From positions 67,501-131,500 of the forward strand of contig JALIZF010001586.1 in NCBI GenBank assembly GCA_029948255.1: DNA of 64,000 nucleotides. Direction: 5' to 3'. This DNA is from Telmatactis stephensoni (lineage: Eukaryota > Cnidaria > Anthozoa > Actiniaria > Isophelliidae). A program made the translations under genes and the position numbers. This document shows positions 21,600 through 34,043 of the stretch, piece after piece (positions within the stretch are counted from its first letter, which is position 1; each line of letters begins with the position of its first letter). The notes beneath the pieces were generated by a model, which was not told the DNA's origin, did not search any database, and saw nothing but the letters and a program-made list of their open reading frames with translations.

Positions 21600-23760
21600 A
21601 TTCCCAACCGCGCGATTTCACGTCGTCCTAGACGTACCGTCCTGAATCTAAATCAGTCTGATGACTCGTGGTTGCGCCGCAAAAGCACCTCATGTCCACT
21701 GGGAAGCAGTCGCTGGTACACACGAAGAAGCTAATTATATTTTTGCGTGAGTAGCTAGCGATATGCGCAATAACAGAAAGGAATATGAGTGAAACATCAC
21801 GGCCCTGTTAGAGAATAGTGGTCCCCTTAGTACTTTCCTATATACTCAGACCGATCACAGTCTCTCAATAAGCTTAAGAGGATGGTAATGTTGTAAATGA
21901 GCCATAAACATATAACTTTGACTCCAAAATCATGATGCAAAGTTCGGACTAGGGCTTCGATCTGCGACCCGACAGGTGCAGGATGCCAGCTCGGGAGGTC
22001 ATTCGTATCGAGCTAAAGGATCACAATATCCGGCGAGATGGATTGTACAACATGCAGGCACAGGCTTACCATCCTCAACGTTTGTGAATCGGGTTAGTTC
22101 CCGTTTAGTGGGTTTGGGATCCCTGTGTTGTAATTCAAGTTGAATAGCATGAATTTAATTTTGCCTCTGAAAAGCTTTCTTTTTCTAATCGATTCTTCGA
22201 AAGTTTGTTAGAAATAAAGATTAATAGTTATTGAACACTTCTGGCTAGCTTTTTTGGGAGTTTGAGGCGTATTTATTTTGTTTTAATCGTTGAGTTTTGA
22301 GCTGCGTTCTCACTAACAGAAGAGACAACAAGGTGGGCAACTTCGGCGATTTGAATCATCCACCGTGGCTCACAAACCACGCGAAATGTTTTTTTCCTCG
22401 TACATTATTTGCACGCGCGCGCACTTTATTGTAGTAGTTTTCTACAGTTGTATGACGAATCAAACACCTTGTACATCCCTTAAGATGGGCACTTAGCCCG
22501 AAAGCTTGGATTGAAAATAAGGTTGAAGAATCAGACGTTTTTACAATAATGCCATCAACTTACAAAACAACGCTAGAATAGAAATAGTGTCGACTAAAAT
22601 CTGTTAGACTGATATCTATTTCACGGATTTATAAGTGCCATCACTCTAATTAACATTCAATTTTTTATTTGACGGCTTTTTGCAATCACTCTAAACTCGT
22701 GAAAAAAGTGTACTAGTTAGAGTGTAATAGTCTGATAAATACAAGAGGAAACAGAAGAATTAGTGTAGTGCCTAATACGCTAAAGAGTGTATTTCACGGG
22801 TTTATTAAAACCACTCTATACCTTGCAAGTTAAACCATTTATATGAAAAAAAAGTTTCGTTAACTATTGATAATTCCCAATGTACAGAGCAAATTGTCGT
22901 ACAATATAGAGTAAAAAAAGACTCTTATAGCAGCGGAACTTTAACTCGTTGAAAAGTAGCCCGCATTTATTGTAATTATTATTCCTGCAAGTTCCATAAC
23001 ACAACAAACATCAAGCTGGTCCGTGTTTCGTAAAGCAAGTATAACCGCGCACACGAACAAATGACGTAAATCTTCGTGATCGGTTATCGGTTCTCCCAAG
23101 ATTTTTAACCATTTTACTACTCATTCAAGCCCTTTACCTTACTTTAACTTTTAATGCGCAATGTCGTGTATCGCACCGTTTTATCAAGTTTGCCTTTAAT
23201 TCACAATCAAGGTTAGTGTTAGCGATTTTACGAGTGCTCATAGATTATGCATGCCTTGTGAACTATGTAGGCCTTTAAAAGGCTTTTTAACGTTTTAAAG
23301 CAGATTTCAAGTCCTCTAAGCTTGTTACCTAGCCAAAACATTCGAGCTCATGTAGCACGAGTGACTTCGCGTTTGTTTGTTGTATGTTCATTGTGTGTGT
23401 GCTTGTCTAGGTGCGTGCTATTTGTATTATCATTTGTGTGTATTTGGGATTCCCTTGAAGGTTGGGACGTCATTCTGTATATAAGGACTGGTCAAGCTTG
23501 GAGCGTGTGAGTTTTGGGGGCCGGCTAAAAGGTGGTGACGTATCATTATAGGAGTGACCCAACGAGAGCGGACTCATAGGCTCTCTGAAGTAAGTGAATA
23601 AAACATACTTAACTGAAGTAACTGAATAAAACATTCTGTACTTCCAAAGTTTACACTCATAAATGAATTTCAAATGAACTGCATCGTGTTCCTGATGTAC
23701 TCTGTATAAGTTATAGTTAGTTATATAGTTATAAATACATTTTTTACCATCAAGATCTTA
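21600..23760. other. No gene recognised
   Basis: Mixed-composition sequence with short open frames only. A plus-strand frame at 21,534-21,734 is basic and without recognisable motif. I see no splice-flanked exon. Confidence 0.35.
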
Positions 23761-23907
23761 GTTCGTTTAATTTATAATAATTTCTATCGTTATTTATTTT
23801 CTTTTTTTTTGTACCGCAGTTGTATGTTATTAGCATATAGTTGAGGGCCACTTGAAAATTATCCGTGATAAAATGTCCCCCTCGTTAAATAAAGTTATTA
23901 TTATTAA
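23760..23907 (+). repeat. LINE-type 3' end
   Basis: Ends in CGTTAAATAAAGTTATTATT and a short ATT tail, preceded by a CATATAGTTGAGGGCCACTT block typical of the 3' UTR of CR1/L2-like LINEs. Confidence 0.45.
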
Positions 23908-24857
23908 GGTAATGGGCTCGCGCGAGTTTTTATCGATGAATTTTTCTATAAATCATTATGTAGATTGTTTTTGAGTTGGGAACATCAAATCAATAAAGAA
24001 AATGGGGGATCACGGTGTTAGTTTTGGTGCTATAATAGCTCGAAAAGAGCGAAATCTCGCCTTTTCGAACGAAAACAACAGATTTCAGAGTCTGTCCTCT
24101 AGCGTAGGGTAAGTCTTTGCAAATTTGCAAACTAAAGGCTTTCAGACATGCTCAAGTAGACAAAGTATCATGAAAAGTAATATGCCTTCACTTATTTGTA
24201 GGTAAAGCTGAGTATTCGCAATTGAAAGATGAAAATCAGGTGTACTTACGCGCGAATCAGACGTTCATTTTGACGATTTTTCGCGATTTTCTCAAAAACC
24301 TATCGAGGAATTTTTTTTCTTTTTTGATATGTTTTAGTTTTGATAAAAATACGTCGAAAAAGCAAAAAAATTAGGATAGGTCACGGTGCTAGATTTTAAG
24401 TTATAAGGCTTTGAATACTTTGAATACGTGGCGTCCGCCATATTGAAATATTTAGAACACAGGAAGCCCAATCAAATTCGATATCAGCGCGCGCGTGCAA
24501 AACATGCGCAAACGTTATGCGCACGAATGCGCGAGCGCATTACCTTAAGTGAAAATCGTTTGGACGGAAGACTCACGGACCCCCCACTGAATGCTTAAAT
24601 TGGAAATGCTTTTCATTGAAATGTTCAGTGGCCATAAGTACCAGGTTTTTTATTCTTGGGTCACGTGCATTTTTGAAAATATGAAATTGAATATTAGATA
24701 AATGGAAAATTGGATCATGGAAGCAAAAATCAATTTTTGATTGGGCAAAAAATTGAAAATTAATTCAAAAATGGATAATTGATTGTTCTATTTTACTAAA
24801 ATGTCAAATGGACATAAGGTACACAATGCGTGTACAATGCGTGTACAATACGTGTAC
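23908..24857. other. No gene recognised
   Basis: AT-rich. The right part (24,600-24,857) already shows the AAATTGAAAATT style of the foldback cluster and three direct copies of GCGTGTACAAT-like sequence at 24,824-24,857, just before the first cluster element. Confidence 0.4.
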
Positions 24858-26368
24858 GGTCCGTGGGCGTTTCGTTAATCCGTGTACCTTATGGCCATTC
24901 AACTTTTCTATTAATAGACTAATCGAATAAACAAATTTTGAGTTCAATTTTCAATTAAAAAAAAAATGAAATTTGAAATTTGATTTCACTTTTTCACTTT
25001 TCAATATTTCAATTTGTTAAACTCAGTAAAAGTGAAAAAGTGACAAACTTAACCTCACCATGGGAGGGGTAAAAGATTATTTAAACCCCAGACTTCTCGT
25101 CGCCGGTTACATAATCTGCATAAATTAAAAATGGCCAACTGGGTATGTACAGTTGTTTTACCTGAGTTTTTGATAGTAAATTGCCAAAATGTTTCGCCTA
25201 AAACTACAAAAACGTGTTTTAATCGATTCGAGTCGATTCGAGTATGGACATTAGAGGGCAGACAAATGAGCAAAACATTTTTCACTGAACCAAACTGACA
25301 CTTGATGTAGAGAAACATTTTCTAACGCCACTCAGAAGGGAAAACTGAGGACGTAGCAGACAACTGAAAAGATATGCCGTTACTTTCCTTCTTCTTGAAA
25401 TCATATGTGTATATACTCTTCAATTAATGTTTATTTCCTGACGTTTTAGGCAAAACACCAAGAAATGTCACGATTTTCTATCAAAAACGCAGATCAAAAA
25501 CCCCTAAATGCTCAGGCGGCCATTTTTAATTCATGCAGATTATGTAACCGGCGGCGAGAAGTCTGGGGTTTAAATAACTTATCTTTTACCCCTCCCATGG
25601 TGAGGTCAAGTTTGTCACTTTTTCATTTTTACGGAGTTTAACAAATTGAAATATTGAAAAGTGAAAAAGTGAACCCAAATTTCAATTTTCATTGTTTTGA
25701 AAATTGAAAATTGAGCTCAAAATTTGTTTATTTGAATATTCTATTTATCAAAAAGTTGAATGGCCATAAGGGTCCGTGTAGCACTTGCTAATTGAATTTT
25801 CTATTTTAAAATCTAAAAACAAAATTCAAAATTTATCATGATTTATGAATTTTGATTATTTGAAACTCAATTAAAAATTAAAAATTACTTATTTTTGTGT
25901 TTCTTAATATCGTTAATGAAGTTCAAAAACTTTAAAAGACCAGATGAATCCGCATTTCGTTGGTTCGGATAATGTAAAAACGATCATGAGCTGTTTGAAT
26001 ATTAATAGTTTGAAACTAAATTGAATGTCAAAAAAACTCCCTTATTTGTTTCCTTTATTATCAAAGGAAGGGATTTCCCTTCTGGGGTGGGGGGACAGGA
26101 GATTTTGTCAAAATTTAGTCAGCGTACTTAGACACCAGCTCGGCCAACAGTGATTTTCGCGGCATTTCGACTTCGCGGATACCACGGATACCACGGATAC
26201 TACGGATAACACGGTACCTTTTTAAAAATCAATATAGTAGCAAAAATTACCTTCGATCTCTCCTATAAGTGCTTGTAAGTTTTCAGGATATACCTTTTTT
26301 AGGGCGAACGAGCTGAAATTCACACCAATCAGTATTCAGAATATCAGAATACAATGTCAAATAATTTC

Positions 26369-27070
26369 CTAATAAGGATATTGATTGCAAGTGACATCCG
26401 AAAGTGGAACATCGCCTTGATTGACTGATAAAATATAAGAGACGTCGTTTTCGACGCGACTGGGAATTTCCTTGGCGATTAGATTTATGCCAGGATTATC
26501 TACAAGATGAGTAAAGAATTCAGCAAATGTAAGGTTGTGTTTCCCAGACTTAAAAATTGGCAGATTATTAGGTTCGTTTCTATAAAAATGGATCTTACTA
26601 TTTTTGACGTCGTCTTTTGCATCGACATCATCATCATCATCATCAGCACTAGACTCCACCAGAACGTCACTGTCTTCAAAGTCGTCAGAACCTGCGACAT
26701 CTCTTTGATGATGATCATCATCATCTTAATCATTATCATCTCTGATCACGACTACAACGTGATCATTGTCTTCTTCACATTCGACATCATCTTTTTGAAC
26801 ATCATCATCTTCGTCACTGATCACTACTCGCGTCAAGAATAGTCATTGGCTTTATCTTCGTCACTGTCGAGGACAGCATTAATTTGCATCATCAGCATCA
26901 TCTTCATCATTATTATCATTGCTACTCGCACCCAGAACGTCTGTCTTGTCCACTAAGTTGGATGGCACAGCTCCTCCTTTGACCAAACCGTCAAAGTGGT
27001 CGCCTTTTCTGAGAATATAAACTGTGTCTTCTGCCTCTGAGCAGCAAAATCTTGTTTCTATTACAGTATT
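26369..27070 (-). pseudogene. Decayed coding region inside P2: acidic, OTU-like protein
   Basis: On the minus strand a first open stretch (about 27,070-26,879) reads DTVYILRKGDHFDGLVKGG and then a Ser/Asp/Asn-rich acidic run ending in a stop. In another frame an Asp run continues (ADDDDDDVDAKDDV), followed by a globular-looking stretch with HNLTFAEFFTHLVDN to 26,369. The YILRxGDHFD motif resembles the catalytic-His region of OTU-type cysteine proteases seen in transposons, but this is a weak call. Shifts between frames indicate decay. It may be part of the protein that once mobilised this family. Confidence 0.35.
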
Positions 27071-27688
27071 GTGGTTTCAGGTTATTACGACATTATTTCA
27101 GGACATCAGTGTATTCTGATATTTTGAATACTGATTGGTGTGAATTTCAGCTCGTTCGCCCTAAAAAAGGTATATCCTGAAAACTTACAAGCACTTATAG
27201 GAGAGATCGAAGGTAATTTTTGCTACTATATTGATTTTTAAAAAGGTACCGTGTTATCCGTAGTATCCGTGGTATCCGTGGTATCCGCGAAGTCGAAATG
27301 CCGCGAAAATCACTGTTGGCCGAGCTGGTGTCTAAGTACGCTGACTAAATTTTGACAAAATCTCCTGTCCCCCCACCCCAGAAGGGAAATCCCTTCCTTT
27401 GATAATAAAGAAAACAAATAAGGGAGTTTTTTTGACATTCAATTTAGTTTCAAACTATTAATATTCAAACAGCTCATGATCGTTTTTACATTATCCGAAC
27501 CAACGAAATGCGGATTCATCTGGTCTTTTAAAGTTTTTGAACTTCATTAACGATATTAAGAAACACAAAAATAAGTAATTTTTAATTTTTAATTGAGTTT
27601 CAAATAATCAAAATTCATAAATCATGATAAATTTTGAATTTTGTTTTTAGATTTTAAAATAGAAAATTCAATTAGCAAGTGCTACACG

Positions 27689-28959
27689 GGTCCGTGTACC
27701 GAACCACAGTTTAATTTCCGATTTCATTTTACTAAATTCAGGATTAAAAAAACACATTTTCAGTGGCATTTTTCAATTTTCAATTTTGAAATATGAAATG
27801 AAAATTGAGTTTAAAATTTGAAAAGTTCAAAACTCAGTTGTGAAATAGTTTGAAAAATTTAAGAAATTGAAGATCGATTTTTACCTTGGCCTATTTTCAA
27901 TTTTTAATTTAATTTCCGTTTTCGTATTACCACTTGAGTTTGAAGGGAACGAATGTGTCGGCCAAAGTTACGAAGTTTACTTAGGGAGGAGGTACCAGTA
28001 TGGAATATGTTACAGAATTTCCCAGAGATGATTTTTGACACAATGCAGTCTGACAGGGCTGTGGAAACAGACGTTGCTGATCTTGGACAAAAATTGTCTT
28101 TTCATGTCTAACTCAATGACCATCCAATAACACCGTATGTTCGAATATTCACGCCCCCTTCCCGTAAACAATGTTGCAGTAACGCCTAGTCATCCCTCTA
28201 GCCCACTGACCAGTATTGAGCCGCTGGAGGGGGAGGGCCTACCTGAGCACCTTTTGGAATAAAGCTGAGAAAAATTTTCTTAACACTTTTTGTTCGAAAT
28301 TGTAGGCCAAGCAAACCTTTTTTCCCCTTGATTTATCTCAATTACTTCATTCACAAAGCCTATGTATGATTTATCTTTCTGCTGATTAGAAACGTCTGAC
28401 TTCATATCAGTGAATGTCACTTTCGGAATGAAAATTCCTGTAAATTTCTCTTAGAACATCCTCGTTGAAGTCCATAATTTTCTCTCAGGTATATCCCTAA
28501 TTGAAGACATGTGTAGTTATTTTGTTCTACAAGCCAGCGAATAATCCCTCGTAAGGCGATAAAGAACTATGTAACGGCATTCCTCATAAATACTCGATAT
28601 GTTGACGACTTCTTCTGCGGTCGTTATCTGGACTAAAAAGAGTCAAGATAGCCTAGCTAGCCAATCAGAAACGTCCGTTCTCGTAATTATGTACCTGCAT
28701 TGTACAAAATCTCACCACTGGGAAAGTCTGGGACATATTCCATACTGGTATCTCACCCCCTCCCTCTAAGTAAACTTCGTAACTTTGGCCGACACCCCAC
28801 AAACTTTTGTTAAGTTGTAAACTTCTCAAATTCAAAACTCAATTTTCATTTCATATTTCAAAATTGAAAATTGAAAAATGCCACTGAAAATGTGTTTTTT
28901 TTAATCCTGAATTTAGTAAAATGAAATCGGAAATTAAACTGTGGTTTGGTACACGGACC
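27689..28959. mobile_element. Palindromic element P2b inside P2, TSD TACACG
   Basis: Starts GGTCCGTGTACCGAACCACA and ends with the near-complement GGTTTGGTACACGGACC. Flanks are TACACG (27,683-27,688 and 28,960-28,965), so it landed 4 bp from the P2 terminus. The arms match through GGCCAAAGTTACGAAGTTTA. The loop has no gene. Confidence 0.85.
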
Positions 28960-28992
28960 TACACGGACCCATAAGGTACACGGATTTTCGTT

Positions 28993-29846
28993 CATTCGAT
29001 TTTCCTCTAAAGTAGAAAATCGAAAATTATCATTGAATTCAATTTTAGTTTGATTCGAAAATCAAAAAATACCAATTTTTCTCATTTTCAATTTTTGTTT
29101 TTTATAGAAATTAAAAATCAAATCACAAAATTCGATATTTTCGGAAAAACCTTCAAGTTTCATTGTCTCTAGAAATCGGAAAAAGTTCGCCTGACAAATG
29201 TGACTATGGAGGGGAGGGCCCGTAGTCGGCCGCTCAGCTAGTCTACCTTGTAGGGGAGGGTAATATTTGTTTGGTGAGGAAACTAACATGGCGAATGTCT
29301 AGCGATTTTACTTGAAGAGTTTTTTCTTCAAGTTTAATGGGGAAATCTTTGTCGTTTGATCGTTACTTTTTACTCTGACTCTTGTGCACTATTACCAGTC
29401 ACCTTGGGAAAAGGAGAATGAGGTGACGAATTCCAGTTGGAACCTGGGCAAAGAATGGACAACTCTGGCCCGCTGTCTATAAACACCTAGCGATACTAGT
29501 AACAGGACGCTCAAGCAAACCCGACGAATTTGAATCATCTCTTTGAAAAATGAGTTATTTTGTCCACTGATCATCCGTGCCTGGCTTAGTATGGCTATTA
29601 TTGGCACTATTGATAAACTAAATAGAAAGAGAGGAAGGAATCAGAGTTTAATTTCGGAGGTCCTGGCCGGCGAACACCGAATCCGTTCGTGTTTGATGAA
29701 GGTTCTGGGATACAGCTAAAGCATCTTTATAAGATCTCTATAATATTTTCTCTGAATCCAGGATGTAATACTTTGATTAAATGACAAAGATTTTGCAATG
29801 AAACAAATTGAAGAAAAACTCTGAATAAAAATCGCTGGACATTCGC
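28993..29846. other. Sequence between P1 and P3, possibly an older element (P0)
   Basis: AT-rich arm-like sequence with no gene. P0 may begin at 24,858 (GGTCCGTGGGCG) and end near 34,524, where GGACGAAAACCCCCCGGACC is close to its complement. The arms match poorly further in and I found no target duplication. Confidence 0.3.
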
Positions 29847-31126
29847 GGTCCGTGTATATTCCGTCCATTCGATTTCCATGAAATCAGGAAAATCAAAATC
29901 TGAGTTTTTGATTGTCAATTTTTGATTTTCATTCTAAACCAAAATTGAAAATTCACTGTTTCTCGGTTTTTGCTGATCCTAAATATTTAAATTGAATATT
30001 CATTTTTTTAATTTTCAATTTTTACACAAACATAAAAATCAAAATGCGACTGGCAATTTTTGATTTTGTTCACCAATGATAATTAAACATTCTGAAAAGG
30101 AAAATTGACTAAAAATCCCCCTATCGGGGGTGGGTGCTTGGCCCATTTGGCGTGCATAGGAAGCCCGCATACCACATCTTTCAAGACCACAAGGAGCTGT
30201 AAGTTATCGGTCGCTGTTTTGAGGCAAAAAAGATGGCTTGAAGATTTATTCCAAGAAGAATAGTCAAAGATATGGTACAACCTCCTCTTTCTCTCTCACG
30301 ATAGACATAATTGTAACCTTGCTCTTTTTTGGCAAAACACGAGCGTGATAAGCGGCGGTTCTAATCAGTTTCCGCACGGTTCACTTTCATGTTTTTGTAT
30401 TATGATTTGATCAGCGACGATTTTAAAATACCCCAAAATGTACATATATAAGAAGTGTGCTTATTTATAGATATGTTTTCTTCTGATGAACCAAATTAGC
30501 GATGAAGTCTGGCGAGATGTCTTCCATGTTGACAATTCTGTTTGAAAATCCTTCGAAATTGCCGCTCAATTACAAACTTCCCGCATGCGCGCGGGGTCTG
30601 CATAAGGTCATAACAGCACGTCACTGGGTCTAATCACGCTCGTGTTTTGCCAAAAAAGAGCAAGGCTATGTCTATCGTGAGAGAGAAAGAGGAGGTTGTA
30701 CCATATCTTGACTATTCTTCTTGAATAAATCTTCAAAGCCATCTTTTTTGCCTCAAAACAGCGACCGATAACTTACAGCTCCTCGCGGTCTTGAAAAGAT
30801 GTGATATGCGGGCTTCCTGTGCACGCCAAATGGGCCAAGCACCCACCCCCGATAGGGGAATTTTTAGTCAATTTTCCTTTTCAGAATGTTTAATTATCAT
30901 TGGTGAACAAAAATCAAAAATTGCCAGTCGCATTTTGATTTTATGTTTTGTAAAAATTGAAAATTAAAAAAATGAATATTCAATTTTAAATATTTAGGAT
31001 CAGCAAAAACCGAGAAACAGTGAATTTTCAATTTTGGTTTAGAATGAAAATCAAAAATTGACAATCAAAACTCAGATTTTGATTTTCCCTGATTTCATGG
31101 AAATCGAATGGACGGAATATACACGA
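29847..31126. mobile_element. Palindromic element P3
   Basis: Starts GGTCCGTGTATATTCCGTCC, and its right arm ends ACGGAATATACACG. The arms match over about 580 bp each, with landmarks CCCCCTATCGGGGGTGGGTG and AGCTGTAAGTTATCGGTCGC. The terminal GGACC is missing on the right. The same family as P5. Confidence 0.8.
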
Positions 31127-31132
31127 ATGCGG

Positions 31133-32141
31133 AATGCGTGTACCTTAGGGCCATTAGTTTTTCTGTGTATTTGGAAAATGAAAAAAGCTTCCAAATTCAT
31201 TTTGACGATTTTAAATCAAGAAAAACAATTCTTGACGCCAGCTTTCGAATTTCGTTTTCTTGAAAATTGAAAAATGAAAAATGAAAATCGAAAATTGAAA
31301 TCCTTTTCAATCTTCAATATTTTGAAAATTGAAAAAGGAAATGGGTGCAAATCATTCCTGAGAGGGGGGCGGGGAAGGTTTCAGCGAATGCCTGTGGGAG
31401 GAGGGGAGGTCATTAGCGATAAAGCTTGTCTTTCGGTAAGATGGTGAAATGCAAGAATAATATAGGAGGAAGATAAATCACAATCATGATCAAATGCTCA
31501 TGTCAGCCTTTCTGGAGAGTCGGCAAAAGCATACAAACAAGATAAAGTATTTATACAAACAATTTTCATTGTCCCACTGGTTCAGATCATTTGAAATGAG
31601 AGAATGTTTGAACATCAGTCAGTCAAAATGGCGAACAGTAACGAATGTAACGAGTAACACACAGAGATGGAGATTTTCTCAGCCTTTACAATGGACCGCA
31701 ATGCGACAAGTTCTAACTGATGAACATTCTTTAGCTATGCATTAACACTCTCTCCTAAATATGCCACTGTTGGTAATAAATCGAGCTCATTCTTCCGTTC
31801 GGAACAACAATCACTGTGTTGGGAGTTATTAAAGTATTTACTAAGTCTCAGCGATATCGACATCCCCCCTCCACCCCCACAGGTATAGATATAAACCTAC
31901 CCCACCCCTGTCATGAATAAATTATACCATTTCCCTTTTTTCAATTCTCAAAATATTGAAAATGAAAAAGGATTTCAGATTTCAAGTTTTGTTTTTCATT
32001 TTTCAATTTTCAAAAAATGAAAATAGAAAATTAGCATCAAAACCTGTTTTTCTAGGATGAAAATCTTCAAAAAATGAATTTGGAAGCTTTTTTCAATTTC
32101 CAAATTCACAGAAAAATGAATGGCCCTAAGGTACACGCATT
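31133..32141. mobile_element. Palindromic element P4, TSD ATGCGG
   Basis: Left AATGCGTGTACCTTAGGGCC and right GGCCCTAAGGTACACGCATT are exact complements. Flanks are ATGCGG (31,127-31,132 and 32,142-32,147). The terminal arms are about 200 bp. The unique middle holds an 83-codon open frame starting with ATG (31,494-31,745) that is also present, nearly unchanged, in the partial copy at 34,525-35,312. Confidence 0.85.
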
Positions 32142-32145
32142 ATGC

Positions 32146-34043
32146 GGTCCGTGTATATTCCGTCCATTCGATTTCCATGAAATCAGGAAAATCAAAATCT
32201 GAGTTTTTGATTGTCAATTTTTGATTTTCATTCTAAACCAAAATTGAAAATTCACTGTTTCTCGGTTTTACTGATCCTAAATATTTAAAATTGTCTATTC
32301 ATTTTTTTAATTTTCAATTTTTACAAAACACAAAAATCAAAATGCGACTGGCAATTTTTGATTTTTGTTCACCAATGATAATTAAACATTCTGAAAAGAA
32401 AAATTGACAGAAAAATCCCCCTATCGGGGGTGGGTGCTTGGCCCATTTGGCGTGCACAGGAAGCCCGCATACCACAAGAGACCGCAAGGAGCTGTAAGCG
32501 TCCTCGGAGACCCAGGGCGTCAGGGAGGGGGGAGGGGAGCGGAGTGGAAAGGAAAGAGGGGAAAAGGACGCCCTGGGCTTTTGACTACCCCTAACTTGTC
32601 TTGAGGCCAAACGTCAACAAAGGCTCTGATGGGCCTCATTATAATCTAATTATAATGAGGCCAATCAGGAGCGTTTGTGCCATTAGATTAAAATCATCTA
32701 AAATTACCAGTAGACAAGTTGACCCCACGCATCGCCACGACTTTAAACAATACAAGCTGTCACGTTGAGTTTGAAAAGAACCATGTTTCCAGCTCACCAC
32801 GACTTTTAAACAATAAATACATAATCTCTTTCATGCATTTTGCAATAGCAATGAGTTTAGAGTGAAAAATATAGATAAATTACAAAGACCTTGGCGAAAC
32901 AAGATGTATTTGAGGAACTTCTCTCAGGATATGGCTGAGCAACTGTCACTATATCAAAGCGATAATTGAAATGAGCCAGATATTTCTGTCATTTGAACTT
33001 TGTTTATTTTAGACCATCTAATTAATTTTGGCCTCAAGACAAGTTAGGGGTAGTCAAAAGCCCAGGGCGTCCTTTTCCCCCTTTCCTTTCCCCTCCGCTC
33101 CCCTCCCCCTCCCTGACTGGGTCTCCGAGGACGAGCTGTAAGTTATCGGTCGCTGCTGTTTTGGGGCAAAAAAGATGGCTTTGAAGATTTATTCCAAGAA
33201 GAATAGTCAAGATATGGTACAACCTCCTCTTTCCCTCTCACGATAGGCATAACCTTGCTCTTTTTGGCAAAACACGAGCGTGATTAGACCCAGTGACGTG
33301 CTGTTATGACCTCATGCAGACCCCGCGCGCATGCGGGAAGTTTGTAATTGAGCGGAGGATTTCGAAAGATTTTCAAACAAAATTGTCAACATGGAAGACA
33401 TCTCGCCAGACTTCATCGCTAATTTGGTTCATCAGAAGAAAACATATCTAGAAATAAGCACACTCTTTAAAAATCGTCGCTGATCAAATCACAATACAAA
33501 AACATGAAAGTGAACCGTGAGGAAACCGATTAGAACCGCCGCTTATCACGCTCGTGTGTTGCCAAAAAAGAGCAAGGTTATGTCTATCGTGAGAGAGAAA
33601 GAGGAGGTTGTACCATATCTTGACTATTCTTCTTGGAATAAATCTTCAAAGCCATCTTTTTTGCCTCAAAACAGCGACCGATAACTTACAGCTCCTTGCG
33701 GTCTTGAAAAGATGTGGTATGCGGGCTTCCTGTGCACGCCAAATGGGCCAAGCACCCACCCCCAATAGGGGAATTTTTAGTCAATTTTCCTTTTCAGAAT
33801 GTTTAATTATCATTGGTGAACAAAAATCAAACATTACCAGTCGCATTTTGATTTTTGTGTTTTGTAAAAATTGAAAATTAAAAAAATGAATAGACAATTT
33901 TAAATATTTAGGATCAGCAAAAACCGAGAAACGGGGAATTTTCAATTTTGGTTTAGAATGAAAATCAAAAATTGACAATCAAAACCTCAGATTTTGATTT
34001 TCCTGATTTCATGGAAATCGAATGGACGGAATATACACGGACC
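32146..34043. mobile_element. Palindromic element P5 (second copy of the P3 family)
   Basis: Starts GGTCCGTGTATATTCCGTCC and ends CGGAATATACACGGACC with both termini complete. It is about 1.25 kb without the nested element at 32,499-33,133. Confidence 0.8.
32499..33133. mobile_element. Foldback element with 9-bp TSD (Mutator-like) inside P5
   Basis: The inverted arms of about 110 bp begin CGTCCTCGGAGACCC and contain a GGGGAGCGGAG-type purine tract, then GACGCCCTGGGCTTTTGACT. Flanks are the 9-bp AGCTGTAAG (32,490-32,498 and 33,134-33,142). A 9-bp duplication with long inverted repeats is typical of Mutator-like elements. The 400-bp middle has no gene. Confidence 0.85.

Larger units (their letters stand above)
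25771..28969. mobile_element. Palindromic element P2 inside P1, TSD CATAAG
   Basis: Starts GGTCCGTGTAGCAC. The right terminus GTGCTACACG is at 27,688 and its last bases (TACACGGACC) resume at 28,960-28,969 after the nested P2b. Flanks are CATAAG (25,765-25,770 and 28,970-28,975). The arms include GGGACAGGAGATTTTGTC and CTACGGATAACACGGTACC. The middle (26,369-27,070) holds coding remnants on the minus strand. Confidence 0.85.
24877..28986. mobile_element. Palindromic element P1, TSD TTCGTT
   Basis: Left AATCCGTGTACCTTATGGCC and right GGCCATAAGGTACACGGATT are reverse complements. Both flanks are TTCGTT (24,871-24,876 and 28,987-28,992). Its own sequence is a palindrome centred near 25,330. The arms carry AAAAGTGAAAAAGTGACAAA, a CCATGGGAGGGGTAAAAGAT block and CCCCAGACTTCTCG. 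The right end is split by the insertion of P2. A related arm sequence recurs in the 52.4-55.6 kb element. No gene is seen in P1 itself. Confidence 0.85.
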
